In this document: in pieces, positions 1-9,249 of the stretch | Numbering within the stretch: position 1 is the first letter of the stretch | Layout of the letters: every line of letters starts with the position of its first letter | Assembly: GCA_963575745.1 (NCBI GenBank) | Contig: CAUYUJ010015305.1 | Span: 17,640 to 81,639, forward strand | From: Prorocentrum cordatum | Lineage: Eukaryota; Sar; Dinophyceae; Prorocentrales; Prorocentraceae | Direction of reading: 5' to 3' | DNA: 64,000 nt | Translations under genes and position numbers: made by a program | Notes under the pieces: model-generated | Told to the model about the DNA's origin: nothing | The model's input: the letters and a program-made list of their open reading frames with translations, nothing else | The model's database searches: none

Positions 1-123
1 CAAACTCGCAAAACTCAGTACTCTATGAAGTCAAGGTAATCGGCGAAGCCGTCGTATATGAAATATCCATAGTGTCGTCTACGAAATCCAACTTCATGAA
101 ATATGTATGTAACCAAACACAAA
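1..123. other. Flank or 3' untranslated part of the retroelement
   Basis: This lies just downstream of the third ORF on the minus strand. It is less GC-rich than its surroundings. No polypurine tract, LTR start or match to 8007-8330 was seen by eye. The element probably continues beyond the window edge. Confidence 0.4.
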
Positions 124-1170
124 CTACTTCTTGGAAGAACTCGAGCCCGTATCTCCCCGCACATACGCCTGTCTCTCCATCTGTGCCTTCGCCGCCTTGG
201 CCTGCGCCCGAAGCACTTTCTCCTCGCTCCACCATGGCGTGTCGCGGTCCACGAGTAGGGTCCCACACTCAGTGCACCTGATCTTCTCCTTATACTGATT
301 GGTCCCTGCTCTCGTTCGCTTGTCCGTCGGGTGCTCGCACAGGTCGGGGTCGATATACTTGCTTTGGTCCTTCGTCCTGTACTTCGTGTTCGTCGGACTT
401 GACTTCTTGGTGTACTTGGTTTTGCCAGCTTCCTGGGTTGCCTTCCGACACACTGCACATTCGTCGATCACCATGCGGTACGCCTCCAGAACTCCGTCCT
501 CCAGCACGTCTCCGAAGTCACTCTCGATCTTCTCGTAGGGAGCGTGTCCGGTCTTCTCGTGTAGACGGTATGCCTTCTGCATAAGCTTCTTAGATGGCGT
601 CGGCGGTGTCGCCGATGTGGCGCGTACACTCGGGACTTCTTGCCAGCTGCCGTCGTCTATGTCGCTGGGGACCTTCTTGTCTTCGGCCTTGTCCTTGTGT
701 GGCTTCTTCCGTGTCCTCGGCCCGCACTCGCACTGGTCCACCGTCATGCGACACACAGTACACACTACCATGGTAGTCCACGCCGCAGCTGCACCTCCCT
801 GTGGGCTTGCCCTGATCTCCTCAGCGTCGGCCCCCGTCGCGTCCATCATGTAGATCTCCTTCGTGTCGTCGGTGCAATCCAGCTTGGCATTCACGTCTGA
901 CTCCACATGCATCTCCATCTCCGATGTGACGTTCAACTCCTCCTTGTCCTCTGGATCCTCAGTCGCATCTGGCTTCTTGATGGTGTGCTTCTCTGCAAAG
1001 TCCTTCTCGTAGCGCTCGAGGGCTCCCTTGGTCGGTGCGTAGACCGTCAACAACTTACGCACGTGCGTCGGGATCGTCCGACGCTTCACCACCTGGTCCA
1101 AGCCGGACCAGTCGACCATCTCCTCGAGCTTCTCGTAGTAAGTATCGTTCTCGCGCTGGCCCAGCATCAT
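124..1170 (-). CDS. Retroelement third ORF with a second integrase-like H2C2 zinc motif
   Basis: This 348-residue ORF starts at a double ATG, 53 bases after the RT/RNase H stop and in another frame. It is hydrophilic and rich in Lys, Glu and Asp. A cysteine cluster CX2CX6CXC occupies residues 137-149. Residues His204, His209, Cys238 and Cys241 form HX4HX28CX2C, nearly the same spacing as the zinc domain of the integrase in the main ORF, but no DDE core follows. A further Cys278/Cys299/Cys302 set precedes a positively charged helix-like tail (VLRAQAKAAKAQMERQ). I do not recognise the family. A role in nucleic-acid binding is an inference. It lies between RNase H and the expected 3' LTR, where some LTR elements carry an extra gene. 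No signal peptide or membrane segment is seen, so it is not env-like. Confidence 0.75.
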   Translation of the reverse strand: MMLGQRENDTYYEKLEEMVDWSGLDQVVKRRTIPTHVRKLLTVYAPTKGALERYEKDFAEKHTIKKPDATEDPEDKEELNVTSEMEMHVESDVNAKLDCTDDTKEIYMMDATGADAEEIRASPQGGAAAAWTTMVVCTVCRMTVDQCECGPRTRKKPHKDKAEDKKVPSDIDDGSWQEVPSVRATSATPPTPSKKLMQKAYRLHEKTGHAPYEKIESDFGDVLEDGVLEAYRMVIDECAVCRKATQEAGKTKYTKKSSPTNTKYRTKDQSKYIDPDLCEHPTDKRTRAGTNQYKEKIRCTECGTLLVDRDTPWWSEEKVLRAQAKAAKAQMERQAYVRGDTGSSSSKK

Positions 1171-1223
1171 CCGCCAACGTAGGTATGGCTTCGGAGCAGG
1201 TTGGACGACCTTCGCATTGTACC

Positions 1224-2813
1224 TCAGTCTGCGATGCAGTCCTCGAAGTACGTGTAGCCCTCGTGCACGAAAGGCTGATCGGCAGGTCGCTGTCGCTTGG
1301 GGTACTTCGTGCGGTAGTACTCCCCCCTGCGTCCCTTGAGCTCCGTCCGTTGCTTATGGATAACCTGGTCCGCCATGAGGTCCTCGGTCAGCCGGTACTC
1401 GCCCGTCTGCAGGACGTACCTCATGTAGTCGCCAGCGCGCACGTCGTGCTTGGTGAGGCAGTCGGCGAGCATCTGCTTGGTGTTCACCCACTTGCTCACC
1501 ACGTTGTTGAACTCGATGTCGTTCCTGAGCGCCTCGATGTCGATGAGCAGCCGTTTCTCGGAGGGAACCGTGCCGCGCTTCTGCAGCAGGTCGTAGAGAG
1601 ACTTGCAATCCGTGACCTCCACCATGGTAATCGCCTTGACGTCCTCCATGTGGGTCCGGTAACCCAGTCCGTAGTGTAGTTCCACCAGGTGCTGCCTCAG
1701 CATGTCGCCACTCTCGACCGCCTCCAAAGCTGCCATCGTCTCGGCCGAAAGGGTACTGCGCACCACACGTTTAATGCGGTGTGAGCGCCACAGCATGGGG
1801 GTGATCTTGGTAGGCATCCCGCGCAGGAACTTGTTGTCCTTGTTATCTGCTAGCAGGATGACCAGTCCGGCCTGGCTCGCCGTCTTCGTCTTGCCCACGT
1901 TGCCGTGACTTGAGTCCCCGATGGCCACCACGATCGCATCGTCCATGTTGATCTTCTGGAAAGTGATGTCCACGTGGTCTGTCTTGGCGTCGCTCACCGG
2001 CTTGTTGAAGTCGAGCAGGTCCTGCACCTTCAGGTCGTTGTCGTGAGCCCTCGTCTGACTCTCCACCAGACGGAACGCCAAGTCCATACGCGTAGAGCGC
2101 ACCAGCCACTGGATCTGGCCGTTGCCGCTGTGGAGCAACGCCCTCTCCTCAGCCGTGGCCTTCGCTTCCTTGTTCCTCCGGCGCTCGGCCGAAATAGGAA
2201 TCTTCCCGATGCTCTCCGTGTACTCCCTCTGGCTGCACGTGATGGTGCCGTCGTCGTTCTGCTTGAGGAAGCGCCCGCAGTGGTGAAACCCTGTCCGCGC
2301 AGACTGCCACTTGCCGTAGCAGTGTATCTTCCTCAGCGTCGCCACCTGATTCGCGAAGAACTCGGGCGAGCCCGCGACCAAGTCGTCATCCACGTGAGTC
2401 CCGATGAGGCCGATCAGCTTCCCGTTCTCGTCGTGGAAGATGAATAGAGCCGGGCACAGCTTGGATCTCGAAGCCCCGGGCAATGACAGGATGGTGTCGC
2501 GGTGCTCCTCGTACCACAGTAAGGGTGCGTCGTTCAGCCCGTAGATTCCCTTCTTCGCTTTCAGGATGGTTCCCTCGGGCACGAATGGCCAGCCCATCTC
2601 CGGGACTGCCGGTAGACCGCCCTTGGGAGCTCGAAAATAAACACGTCGTGAGCTGTCGAGGTACTTCCCATTCAGGAACGCCGAGTCGACGTCGCCCTGC
2701 TCCAGCGCCCAGCCCTCCTGGCTGGCCGCCTCCTGAAGAATCACCGCCGTGGCCGTGTCCGTGAGCGTGGGCGCGTTCGTCTGCAACTCGCTGGCGAGCA
2801 GCTGCTTGTCCTT
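1224..2813 (-). CDS. Reverse transcriptase / RNase H segment of the copia-type element
   Basis: This stretch encodes the palm of a copia-family reverse transcriptase and its RNase H. It is open in the same frame as the upstream gag-integrase ORF, directly after the TAA, and ends with TGA at 1224-1226. No ATG lies near its 5' end, so it is the continuation of the upstream frame rather than an independent gene. Motif A reads QGDVDSAFLNG (catalytic Asp near 2693), the next block KKGIYGLNDAPLLWY is typical of copia, and the catalytic YVDD box is HVDD at 2385-2396. RNase H acidic residues follow in order: IGDSS near 1916, LSAET near 1740, VTDCKSL near 1612, and LADCLTK near 1465, with the usual copia C-terminal ADxLTK motif. 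All key acidic residues are present, so this part looks functional apart from the upstream stop. Confidence 0.93.
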   Translation of the reverse strand, partial: KDKQLLASELQTNAPTLTDTATAVILQEAASQEGWALEQGDVDSAFLNGKYLDSSRRVYFRAPKGGLPAVPEMGWPFVPEGTILKAKKGIYGLNDAPLLWYEEHRDTILSLPGASRSKLCPALFIFHDENGKLIGLIGTHVDDDLVAGSPEFFANQVATLRKIHCYGKWQSARTGFHHCGRFLKQNDDGTITCSQREYTESIGKIPISAERRRNKEAKATAEERALLHSGNGQIQWLVRSTRMDLAFRLVESQTRAHDNDLKVQDLLDFNKPVSDAKTDHVDITFQKINMDDAIVVAIGDSSHGNVGKTKTASQAGLVILLADNKDNKFLRGMPTKITPMLWRSHRIKRVVRSTLSAETMAALEAVESGDMLRQHLVELHYGLGYRTHMEDVKAITMVEVTDCKSLYDLLQKRGTVPSEKRLLIDIEALRNDIEFNNVVSKWVNTKQMLADCLTKHDVRAGDYMRYVLQTGEYRLTEDLMADQVIHKQRTELKGRRGEYYRTKYPKRQRPADQPFVHEGYTYFEDCIAD

Positions 2814-2816
2814 TTA
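2814..2816 (-). other. In-frame TAA splitting the reverse transcriptase domain
   Basis: On the minus strand, the codons IVPG are followed by TAA and then by KDKQLLASEL in the same frame, leading straight into RT motif A. The stop at 2816 and the downstream frame (first codon base at 2786) are 30 bases apart, so no frameshift is involved. The stop sits just after the KSRNIVPG segment, where copia RTs have the K-x-R-x-V-x-x-G-F motif. It is either a nonsense mutation that disables the copy or a readthrough site; the position inside a folded domain favours a mutation. Confidence 0.9.
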
Positions 2817-5800
2817 CCCGGGAACGATGTTCCTCGACTTCGCCTTCAGCGGGTGCTGCTCGTACGAGAGGTTGCCCCTCGTCGGCTCGTTCTTGTCCGT
2901 CCGGACGCGCCGCATCGGCAGGACGTCCGTCTTCTCGACCCCTGCGAGCTCCTCCTCCGTCGGCCATTCCACGGCGTCGTACTGGATCCACTTGCGCCAC
3001 TCGTCCAGGTCGCTAGCGTCGAATGCTTCCTTCCACTCTGCCGGGATGCTGCGTAGTTCTCGACCTTTCTTAGGTGCAACCTGCTTCTTGGCTGTATCAG
3101 TCCTCCTTGCCAGGAATGCATCCCTCGTGCGGTTCTCCACCGCGCGGCTCACCTTGACGTAGAGTGCGCTGTCGTCCCCCATTGGCAGGTCGCTGGGATC
3201 GTCAGGAATCCGTGGTAAACGCATAGCAGCCTCCTTGAGAGCTTCGCGTCGTAGTCGAAGACGTTCCTTGTCTTGCAGCCGGTCATCAGGAAGTGGCCTC
3301 TTGAACCCCCTTGGTGGTGTGGGTTCTGGCTGTCCTGGCTGTTCGGCTCGCTCAGGTTCATGATGCGGATTACCTGGCACAGCAGCTGCGCCCAGGTCCG
3401 TAGAGTGCCCCTGCCCAGCTGCATCAGGTGCAGGTGGGTCGCATGCTGGTCCGTGTACTTGAAGTCCCGGCCCGTCGCCGGGTAGTGGTGGTACTTCTGG
3501 TAGCCCTCCAGGTTGAGCTCCAGGTGCTTCCTCTATCACTCGTTCCCTTTTTGGAGTCGCCTCCACTGGTGGCGGTCTCGGAGTTGGTGGGATCGGCTCG
3601 GTGCGAGGTACCTTCGTCATTGGCGGGTCGTCTCCAACGTCCTCGTCGTCCGAGTCGTCGTTGCTCCTCTCGCGTCGTGTGCCTGTCTGTTGGCTTCCTT
3701 CAGGCCCAGGACCACGTTCGTCGATAAATCCCTTCTGAAGAGTAGGTCCTCCACGCCACTGCGAAAGCTGCCTGACCAGGTCCTCGTTCTCCACCATCTC
3801 CGCCTCATCGCGTGATGCATGCCGCACCTGCTCGGGCGTCACGAGCACCGGCACCCCTCGGTAACTCAGGTGCAGTCTCGTGTGGCCCTCCGTCGCCAGC
3901 ACGATGGCTGGGCCGCGCCATCCCAGCTCGCCCTGGAGCCTCTTGGACTTCACGTGCTTCACCTCACGCCAGTAGAATACCAGCTGGCCCGGCACAAATG
4001 GTCCTCGTGGCGGTCGGACTCGCCCGATAGTGGCCCTCCTCACGGCGTCGTCGCTGTCCAGCTCGAAGAACGCCCGGTTCGCCGCTGCACGAATCTGTTC
4101 GGCCCGCCGGGGCCCGTCCTCGAAGAGTGCCGCGCTCTGTGCCGCCAGCTGCCTTTGGTCGCCCTCCATCGCCTCAATCAGCGAAGTCGGAGTGCCGGGC
4201 GACTTCCCCAGCACGTACTGGTAGGGCGTGAAACCGTTGCGTCGTATGTGGTTGTTGCACGTGCTCGCTATCACTGAAGCCCATACCGTTGGTTCGTCGT
4301 TCTTCGTGAGCTGCACGTCGCGGTTCAGGCGCTGGAAATGATCCTTGAAGAAGTCGATGGCACGCTCGACTCTTCCCTTCAGCTGAGGCGCCTCCGCCGG
4401 GACCGGCCTCATCAGGATGTTGTACTTGTCACCGATCTCCGCGAACCGCTTCGTGATGTGGCCCTTCGCCGCGTCGTAGTAGAGCACCTTCGGAGGGCCT
4501 GCCCACGACAACCAACCTTGCGAGAAGCACCGTAGGCTCTCCTCGCCCGTAATCGATCGCACAGCTGTGGTCGGAACGATCACCCTGAAGCTCGAAGCGT
4601 CGTCCAGGATAACCATGACCATCAGCCGCGTCCCGTCCGAGAGGATCACCTCGGCCTCGTCTAGGAACACGTTCTCGTTGAACTCCGTCGAGAGCTTCAG
4701 ATTGGCTGACCTCGTGGTGTTCGGCCTGCCCAGCTCCTTGCACACGGTGCAGTCCAACTTGTCCACCGCTTCGAGCACCTCCTTCGACACCCCGTAGGAC
4801 TTCAGGCGTCGCTTGAGGGCGTGTGCAGACGGATGGCTCAGGTTCAAGTGGAGCTTCCGAAGAGCGCCCCACTGGGCCGTAGTGATGTCCGGGGGCTTAT
4901 CCCCGAAACCTTTCCCCTCTTCGTGTAGGTCTCGATGTACTGCGTCTGCGTCTCGATCGTCTGGCTTGAACTCCTTCGGCGTGGCTCCATAGGCAAACAC
5001 CGTCGCAGGGTAGGACGTCTGCACTTTCGGCTCCTTCACGTAGATCGCCACGACCGTGTCCGAGGGATACCTCTCCGCCAGGTCGATCGTCTGGAAATCC
5101 AAGTCGTCCGCGTAGGCATCCGAGTAGTCGGCCAGCAAGCCCTCGCTGGAGTACATCGCGTAGATACGCCGTACAGCTCCTCGAGGTAGTGGTATCTCCT
5201 CGGTGCCCCTCAGCACGCGCACGTCGATCAACTCCTTTCTCAGCTTGTATGCCTTCGCAACTCCATTCACAGTTGGTCGGCTCGGAATCTTCTCCCCGTT
5301 GTTCCAGATCCGCAGCTCCTTCAAGGTCGTGCGCATCGCCAGCTCGTGCGTCCCGGCTTTGACCAAGGTCTTGCCGAGCTCCTCCGGCCACGCAGCCGAT
5401 CGCGAGAGCATCGCGCTCCGGCCGACCGTCTCCGCATGTGCGTGACCTCCGTCACATCTGCGTTCCAGCCAGGAAGGAAAACACGACCCATATGGTACCA
5501 GCATGCGCGTCGCCTTCCGAATCGGTGTCCCGTTCTCGTCCACGAGCCCGTACATGCACTGGTGCAGCGTGACCGTGTCGTAGGATGGTGGCCGGTCGTC
5601 TTTCCAGCTCATCAGGTCCGTCATCGATTCTTGGTTCCACGCTCGGCTCGTCAACGGATTCTCGCCGATACCGATTCGTCCTCCTTCAGCCTGTAGTCGA
5701 AGTACGTCCGCCGAGAAGCTGACCAGTGGCGTAAACTCCTCGACCATGTCATCGACCCAGTCGCCCATACCCTGCGCCCGCTGAAACTCCTGCATGTTCG

Positions 5801-8006
5801 TGAAGGGCGTACAAGGAAACGCGACTGAAACCATCCAAGGCTTGAAAATCTTGATCATGAACAGGAAATCGGAACAAACCTTGGGGTCATTGAAATTCAC
5901 ACCAACCGACAGATCTGAAGGGGTCGCATTCGCGTGACCACCTCTCGAGGCCGCTCTAGTAAAGCGAGCCTCCTTTGCAAACAGCTCCCAGAGGAAGGTC
6001 TCCGAGTTGTCACGCAGCACGTCGAATATCACCTCGTACTCCTTCATGAGCTTGTCGATCCGCTTGACCGTGCTCTTCTTGAGAATGCCCTTGTTGCCAT
6101 TCTTCAAGGCCTCTGCGACCCACGCGTCGGCGTCGTCCTTCAGCTGGAAGTTCGGCTTGACCTCCTGCAGCGTCTCCGCGACCAGGAACACCTCCGGCTC
6201 GGGGTCGACCTGGTGGATGCGGAACTTCTCGAAGAGCGGCTCCGTCTCGTACGACTCCAGGTCGTAGTCGAAGATGTCGATACCCGCGTGGCCGCCTGGA
6301 AGCTTCACCAGCTCCTTGTCGTAGACCCCCAGCTCCTGGAAGTCCGCCCAGTGGCCGTCCTCGCGTACGTAGAGGTTCGTCTTCCAGTCGGCCAGGTTCT
6401 TCCTGCTCGTGAGGCCGACCATGTCACCAGGGATCTCGAAGTACTCCTGGATAGCGTGGACCCTCCCAATGCCGATGGGGATGATCCACTTCTGCTTGGC
6501 TTCGCGCTTGGCACCGCCGAGCCCCTTGAACCTCTGCGTGGCGTCCACCTTGATGGGCTTCAGGCCGTACTTCGCGAGCTCGGTCTCGACGCGGTCAAGC
6601 CAGCCGCGCCCGGCGACCGCCACCGACGCGCCGCTGTCCACCAGGGCTGCCGGCACGGCCTCCTTCGAAACCAGCACCTCCAACTCGAGCCTCTCCGGCA
6701 CGATCGGATCGCTATCCACGCTCACCGTCATGATGTCGTAGACGTCCTCAGCGGTCTGCACCGCGGCGCTGTCGGCCAGCTCGCCCACAGCGGTCATCTG
6801 ACCCACGAAGTTCACGCACGCCGGGACGGCGCAGACCAGGGTCGTCATTGCCCAGAAGCCGTAGCGTCGTGGTCGTTGAACTCCCTTCGGTCCCTTGCCG
6901 CGGCCCTTGGGCTTGCCCGTCTTGCCAGTAGAGCCGCCAGTTGGACAGTTCGCCGTGTCGTGGTCCATCCGGCCGCAGTTGGTGCACCTCTTGTCCTTTG
7001 ACTTACCCTTGTCCTTTCCTTTGCCAGGGTTGCCTTTGGAGAAACTTCGTCCGGCCGCCTTGCCACCAGCAGCCGCGCTCTCGTCCACGACTCCGTCGAT
7101 TCTTCCCTTGAAGAACCCGCGAGCAGCCCGAAGCTTGTTCATCTTCAGGCGGCTCTCGCGCAGTGTGACGAGGGCCCTGCGGTAGTCGTCGTCCTCGTCG
7201 GCCAGGAACGTGTCCGCGTCGTCCTCGATGAAGAACAGGTCGCTGCAGTCCCAGCCGTTGTCGTCACCCTCGTCCGTACACACGTGGATTCCACGCTCAT
7301 CGTCCCATTCATACCAGTATCCGTCATCGTCCTGCACCCAGTATTCTCCTGGATCCTCTTCGTCGGGTGGCTCCTCTTCGGTGTTCATCGTCCATCTCCA
7401 GCCCGATCTGACTTGTCCCCGGTGCTTCGCGCTGCCGCGTGGGAAGAGGTTCTTCAGCGTCATGCTGATCTTCTGGAAGTTAAACGTCTCCTCCGCCCGT
7501 GCAATCACCAGATTGCGTTCGTCCTTGTCGAGGCCGCTTCGCTTCAGAGTGTGGTACCCTAGCTCATTGCTGCTTATCTTCGTGTCCGGGTCCACCTCCT
7601 CTAGGTTACGCTTGGCAACCTCCATGGCCGTGCAGAACGCCGCCATGGGTTCCTCGCCTTTCCGCTCGAAGTGCGTCTGATCGAAGAAGGCGTCGAATGC
7701 CTTCGGCAGCTCCCGAAAACTGCTCTTGGCGAAGCGCTGTGCCTCCAAGTATGCCAGCAGCGCTCGGGCCCCCTCCTTCTTCGCGTAGTCCTTGGGGTCC
7801 GTCTGCTCGATGAGCACGCTGATACTGTTGTCCGCGCCGAGCAGGTTCCTATACAGCTTGGGGCCGAGCGCTTGTAGTTGATCCTCCGTCTCGCAGCTCA
7901 GCTCCGCCGCCTGCACGGCGCGCTTGTACCTCGTGAAATCCTTGAGGGTCTCGCCCTTCAGCACCGGGATTCTTGGATCCACTGCACTGTTTTGATGCTC
8001 CGTCAT
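2814..8006 (-). CDS. Gag-protease-integrase polyprotein, with N-terminal part of RT
   Basis: This polyprotein supplies the capsid, protease and integrase of a copia-type element. The 1,730-codon frame starts at an ATG (complement of 8004-8006). Residues 1-200 resemble a copia-type gag. An acidic stretch (about 210-275) is followed by a Lys/Gly-rich segment and a CX2CX4HX4C zinc knuckle at 341-354. The aspartic protease active site DSGAS starts at residue 457. The integrase has an HX4HX27CX2C zinc domain (His1053, His1058, Cys1086, Cys1089) and a catalytic triad Asp1116, Asp1178 and Glu1214, with exactly 35 residues between the last two (D,D35E). After a Pro-rich, poorly conserved linker, residues about 1650-1730 resemble the fingers of copia RT (EWRKW). 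The frame then ends in a TAA inside that domain, at a place where relatives continue. Transfer by retrotransposition is expected. Domain identities are strong; the exact processing sites are unknown. Confidence 0.93.
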   Translation of the reverse strand: MTEHQNSAVDPRIPVLKGETLKDFTRYKRAVQAAELSCETEDQLQALGPKLYRNLLGADNSISVLIEQTDPKDYAKKEGARALLAYLEAQRFAKSSFRELPKAFDAFFDQTHFERKGEEPMAAFCTAMEVAKRNLEEVDPDTKISSNELGYHTLKRSGLDKDERNLVIARAEETFNFQKISMTLKNLFPRGSAKHRGQVRSGWRWTMNTEEEPPDEEDPGEYWVQDDDGYWYEWDDERGIHVCTDEGDDNGWDCSDLFFIEDDADTFLADEDDDYRRALVTLRESRLKMNKLRAARGFFKGRIDGVVDESAAAGGKAAGRSFSKGNPGKGKDKGKSKDKRCTNCGRMDHDTANCPTGGSTGKTGKPKGRGKGPKGVQRPRRYGFWAMTTLVCAVPACVNFVGQMTAVGELADSAAVQTAEDVYDIMTVSVDSDPIVPERLELEVLVSKEAVPAALVDSGASVAVAGRGWLDRVETELAKYGLKPIKVDATQRFKGLGGAKREAKQKWIIPIGIGRVHAIQEYFEIPGDMVGLTSRKNLADWKTNLYVREDGHWADFQELGVYDKELVKLPGGHAGIDIFDYDLESYETEPLFEKFRIHQVDPEPEVFLVAETLQEVKPNFQLKDDADAWVAEALKNGNKGILKKSTVKRIDKLMKEYEVIFDVLRDNSETFLWELFAKEARFTRAASRGGHANATPSDLSVGVNFNDPKVCSDFLFMIKIFKPWMVSVAFPCTPFTNMQEFQRAQGMGDWVDDMVEEFTPLVSFSADVLRLQAEGGRIGIGENPLTSRAWNQESMTDLMSWKDDRPPSYDTVTLHQCMYGLVDENGTPIRKATRMLVPYGSCFPSWLERRCDGGHAHAETVGRSAMLSRSAAWPEELGKTLVKAGTHELAMRTTLKELRIWNNGEKIPSRPTVNGVAKAYKLRKELIDVRVLRGTEEIPLPRGAVRRIYAMYSSEGLLADYSDAYADDLDFQTIDLAERYPSDTVVAIYVKEPKVQTSYPATVFAYGATPKEFKPDDRDADAVHRDLHEEGKGFGDKPPDITTAQWGALRKLHLNLSHPSAHALKRRLKSYGVSKEVLEAVDKLDCTVCKELGRPNTTRSANLKLSTEFNENVFLDEAEVILSDGTRLMVMVILDDASSFRVIVPTTAVRSITGEESLRCFSQGWLSWAGPPKVLYYDAAKGHITKRFAEIGDKYNILMRPVPAEAPQLKGRVERAIDFFKDHFQRLNRDVQLTKNDEPTVWASVIASTCNNHIRRNGFTPYQYVLGKSPGTPTSLIEAMEGDQRQLAAQSAALFEDGPRRAEQIRAAANRAFFELDSDDAVRRATIGRVRPPRGPFVPGQLVFYWREVKHVKSKRLQGELGWRGPAIVLATEGHTRLHLSYRGVPVLVTPEQVRHASRDEAEMVENEDLVRQLSQWRGGPTLQKGFIDERGPGPEGSQQTGTRRERSNDDSDDEDVGDDPPMTKVPRTEPIPPTPRPPPVEATPKRERVIEEAPGAQPGGLPEVPPLPGDGPGLQVHGPACDPPAPDAAGQGHSTDLGAAAVPGNPHHEPERAEQPGQPEPTPPRGFKRPLPDDRLQDKERLRLRREALKEAAMRLPRIPDDPSDLPMGDDSALYVKVSRAVENRTRDAFLARRTDTAKKQVAPKKGRELRSIPAEWKEAFDASDLDEWRKWIQYDAVEWPTEEELAGVEKTDVLPMRRVRTDKNEPTRGNLSYEQHPLKAKSRNIVPG

Positions 8007-8330
8007 CTCTCCTGGATGGCTAGTCCGTGTCCGTGTAGATTATCTTGATAATCGTTATACTGAAGATCGTGGGGCCAACCACAAGCTCCGCTGCCAACCT
8101 CGTTTCTGGTCGAAACTCTCCCGCTCGAGCGTGTCGATGCCGTCGGCGGGAATCTCGAAAGAGAACTCGATCGAATAGCTCCAAGCCGCTATCGCTCCCT
8201 CGACCCGTCGCTTCTGCAGTGGGAGAAGGGAAGCGCCTTTCTCTCGAGCCCAAGCGCCGGCGCTTGATACACACATGTACACAAGCGTGCTAGATACATG
8301 CCTGGGTCTTTCCCCCAGAAATCACAGAGG
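8007..8330. other. 5' leader of the retroelement, no LTR recognised
   Basis: On the minus strand this is the region directly upstream of the gag ATG, where a primer-binding site and 5' LTR should be. No repeat shared with the other end, and no clear tRNA-complementary TGG... tract, could be supported. A GGA array begins at about 8331. Confidence 0.4.
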
Positions 8331-9056
8331 AGGAGGAGGAGGAGGAGGAGGAGGAGGAGGAGGAGGAGGAGGAGGAGGAGGAGGGAGGATAACCCAAAAG
8401 CAAGAGGAGTGACGCTGGTCCTAGGCCCTGGAGGACTTTTCCCCGCTGCTGGGGGGCGTCCAGAGAGAGGTGGCGCTCCTTTTTAAAACCCCTGGGCCCT
8501 CGTCGGGGCCTCGGGGAGGGGTGCCCCTCTCTCCAGAGCCCCCTGGGACCCTCGGGCGCTCCATCCTGGAGCCCCTGGGGGCCCTCGGGGCCTCGGGAGG
8601 GGTGCCCTGGAGGCTGCAGCTTGCCCTCTCCGGAAGAGTCCTGGGGACACACTTGGGGGCCAGGGGGGCACCGCCATGGCAAAGCACCCGACAGCAAAAG
8701 ATGGGAGGAGGAGGAGGAGAAGGAGGAGGAGGCGGAGGAGGAGGAGGAGGAGGAGGAGGAGGAGGAGCAGGAGCAGGAGCAGGAGGATTGGGGGCCAGGG
8801 GGCACCGCCATGGCCAAGCGCCCAATAACCGAGACGACATATAGTAAGCGCACGCTTCCGAAGGGGTCCGCGCGGGGCTCTCCCAGACAGGGTCGCGCCG
8901 TAAAAAATGCAGGGCGGAAGGTGTTCGCCGTTTTCGGCGCCCCGCGGCCGCCCCCTCCTCCTCCACCTCCTCCTCCTCCTCCCTCCTCCTAATCCTCCTC
9001 CTCCTCCTCCCCCTCCCCCCTCTTCCTCCTCCTCCTCCTCCTCCTGGAGGCCCTCG
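8331..9056. repeat. GGA/CCT triplet arrays with a duplicated spacer
   Basis: (GGA)n tracts lie at about 8331-8384 and 8700-8770, and (CCT)n at about 8955-9050. Between them a segment GGGGGCCAGGGGGCACCGCC followed by ATGGC occurs at about 8656 and again at about 8790, immediately before and after the second GGA tract. The open frames across this zone (poly-Glu, poly-Gly, poly-Arg and their antisense Leu/Pro/Ser runs) are products of the triplet composition, not genes. Confidence 0.85.
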
Positions 9057-9059
9057 CCA

Positions 9060-9171
9060 GGCTCCGGGACCGTCAAAAAGAACGACTCAGGAGGAAAAAC
9101 CGGTCCCAAGAAACGGGCCGGGACTTGCGGGGACCGCGCATGGACAAAAATCAAGACGTCGCAGGTCTGGG
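9060..9171 (+). repeat. Dispersed repeat family R1, copy 1
   Basis: This copy begins with GGGACCGTCA, then ACGACTC, a GGAGGAAAAACCGGTCCC block, and ends GACGTCGCAGGTCTGGG. The same order of blocks recurs at least seven more times in the window in both orientations. No terminal inverted repeat or coding capacity is seen; it is SINE-sized. Confidence 0.7.
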
Positions 9172-9249
9172 TTCGCCAGGATCTCCCCACACCACCCGCA
9201 GAAGAGGTGAAGGCATCACGAGGGCAAGTTCGGATGAAGATGGCCTTAG

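Larger units (their letters stand above)
124..8006 (-). mobile_element. Ty1/copia-like LTR retrotransposon body (LTRs not found)
   Basis: The minus strand reads gag, CCHC zinc knuckle, aspartic protease, integrase, reverse transcriptase, RNase H and then an additional ORF. Integrase before RT is the Ty1/copia (Pseudoviridae) order. The coding part is almost intact: one in-frame TAA at 2814-2816 is the only break in about 2,260 codons from gag to RNase H. I compared 1-123 with 8007-8330 by eye and found no direct repeat, so the LTRs are either outside the window on the 3' side or too diverged to see. The element is flanked upstream by GGA arrays. The integrity of the frame suggests recent insertion. 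Confidence 0.93.

Noticed and set aside
5934-7001. A 355-codon plus frame antisense to the retroelement
   Set aside because: It mirrors the gag-protease coding frame; the minus frame has clear zinc-knuckle and protease motifs.
1-8330. LTR pair around the retroelement
   Set aside because: No shared direct repeat between 1-123 and 8007-8330 was found by eye, so no LTR is annotated.
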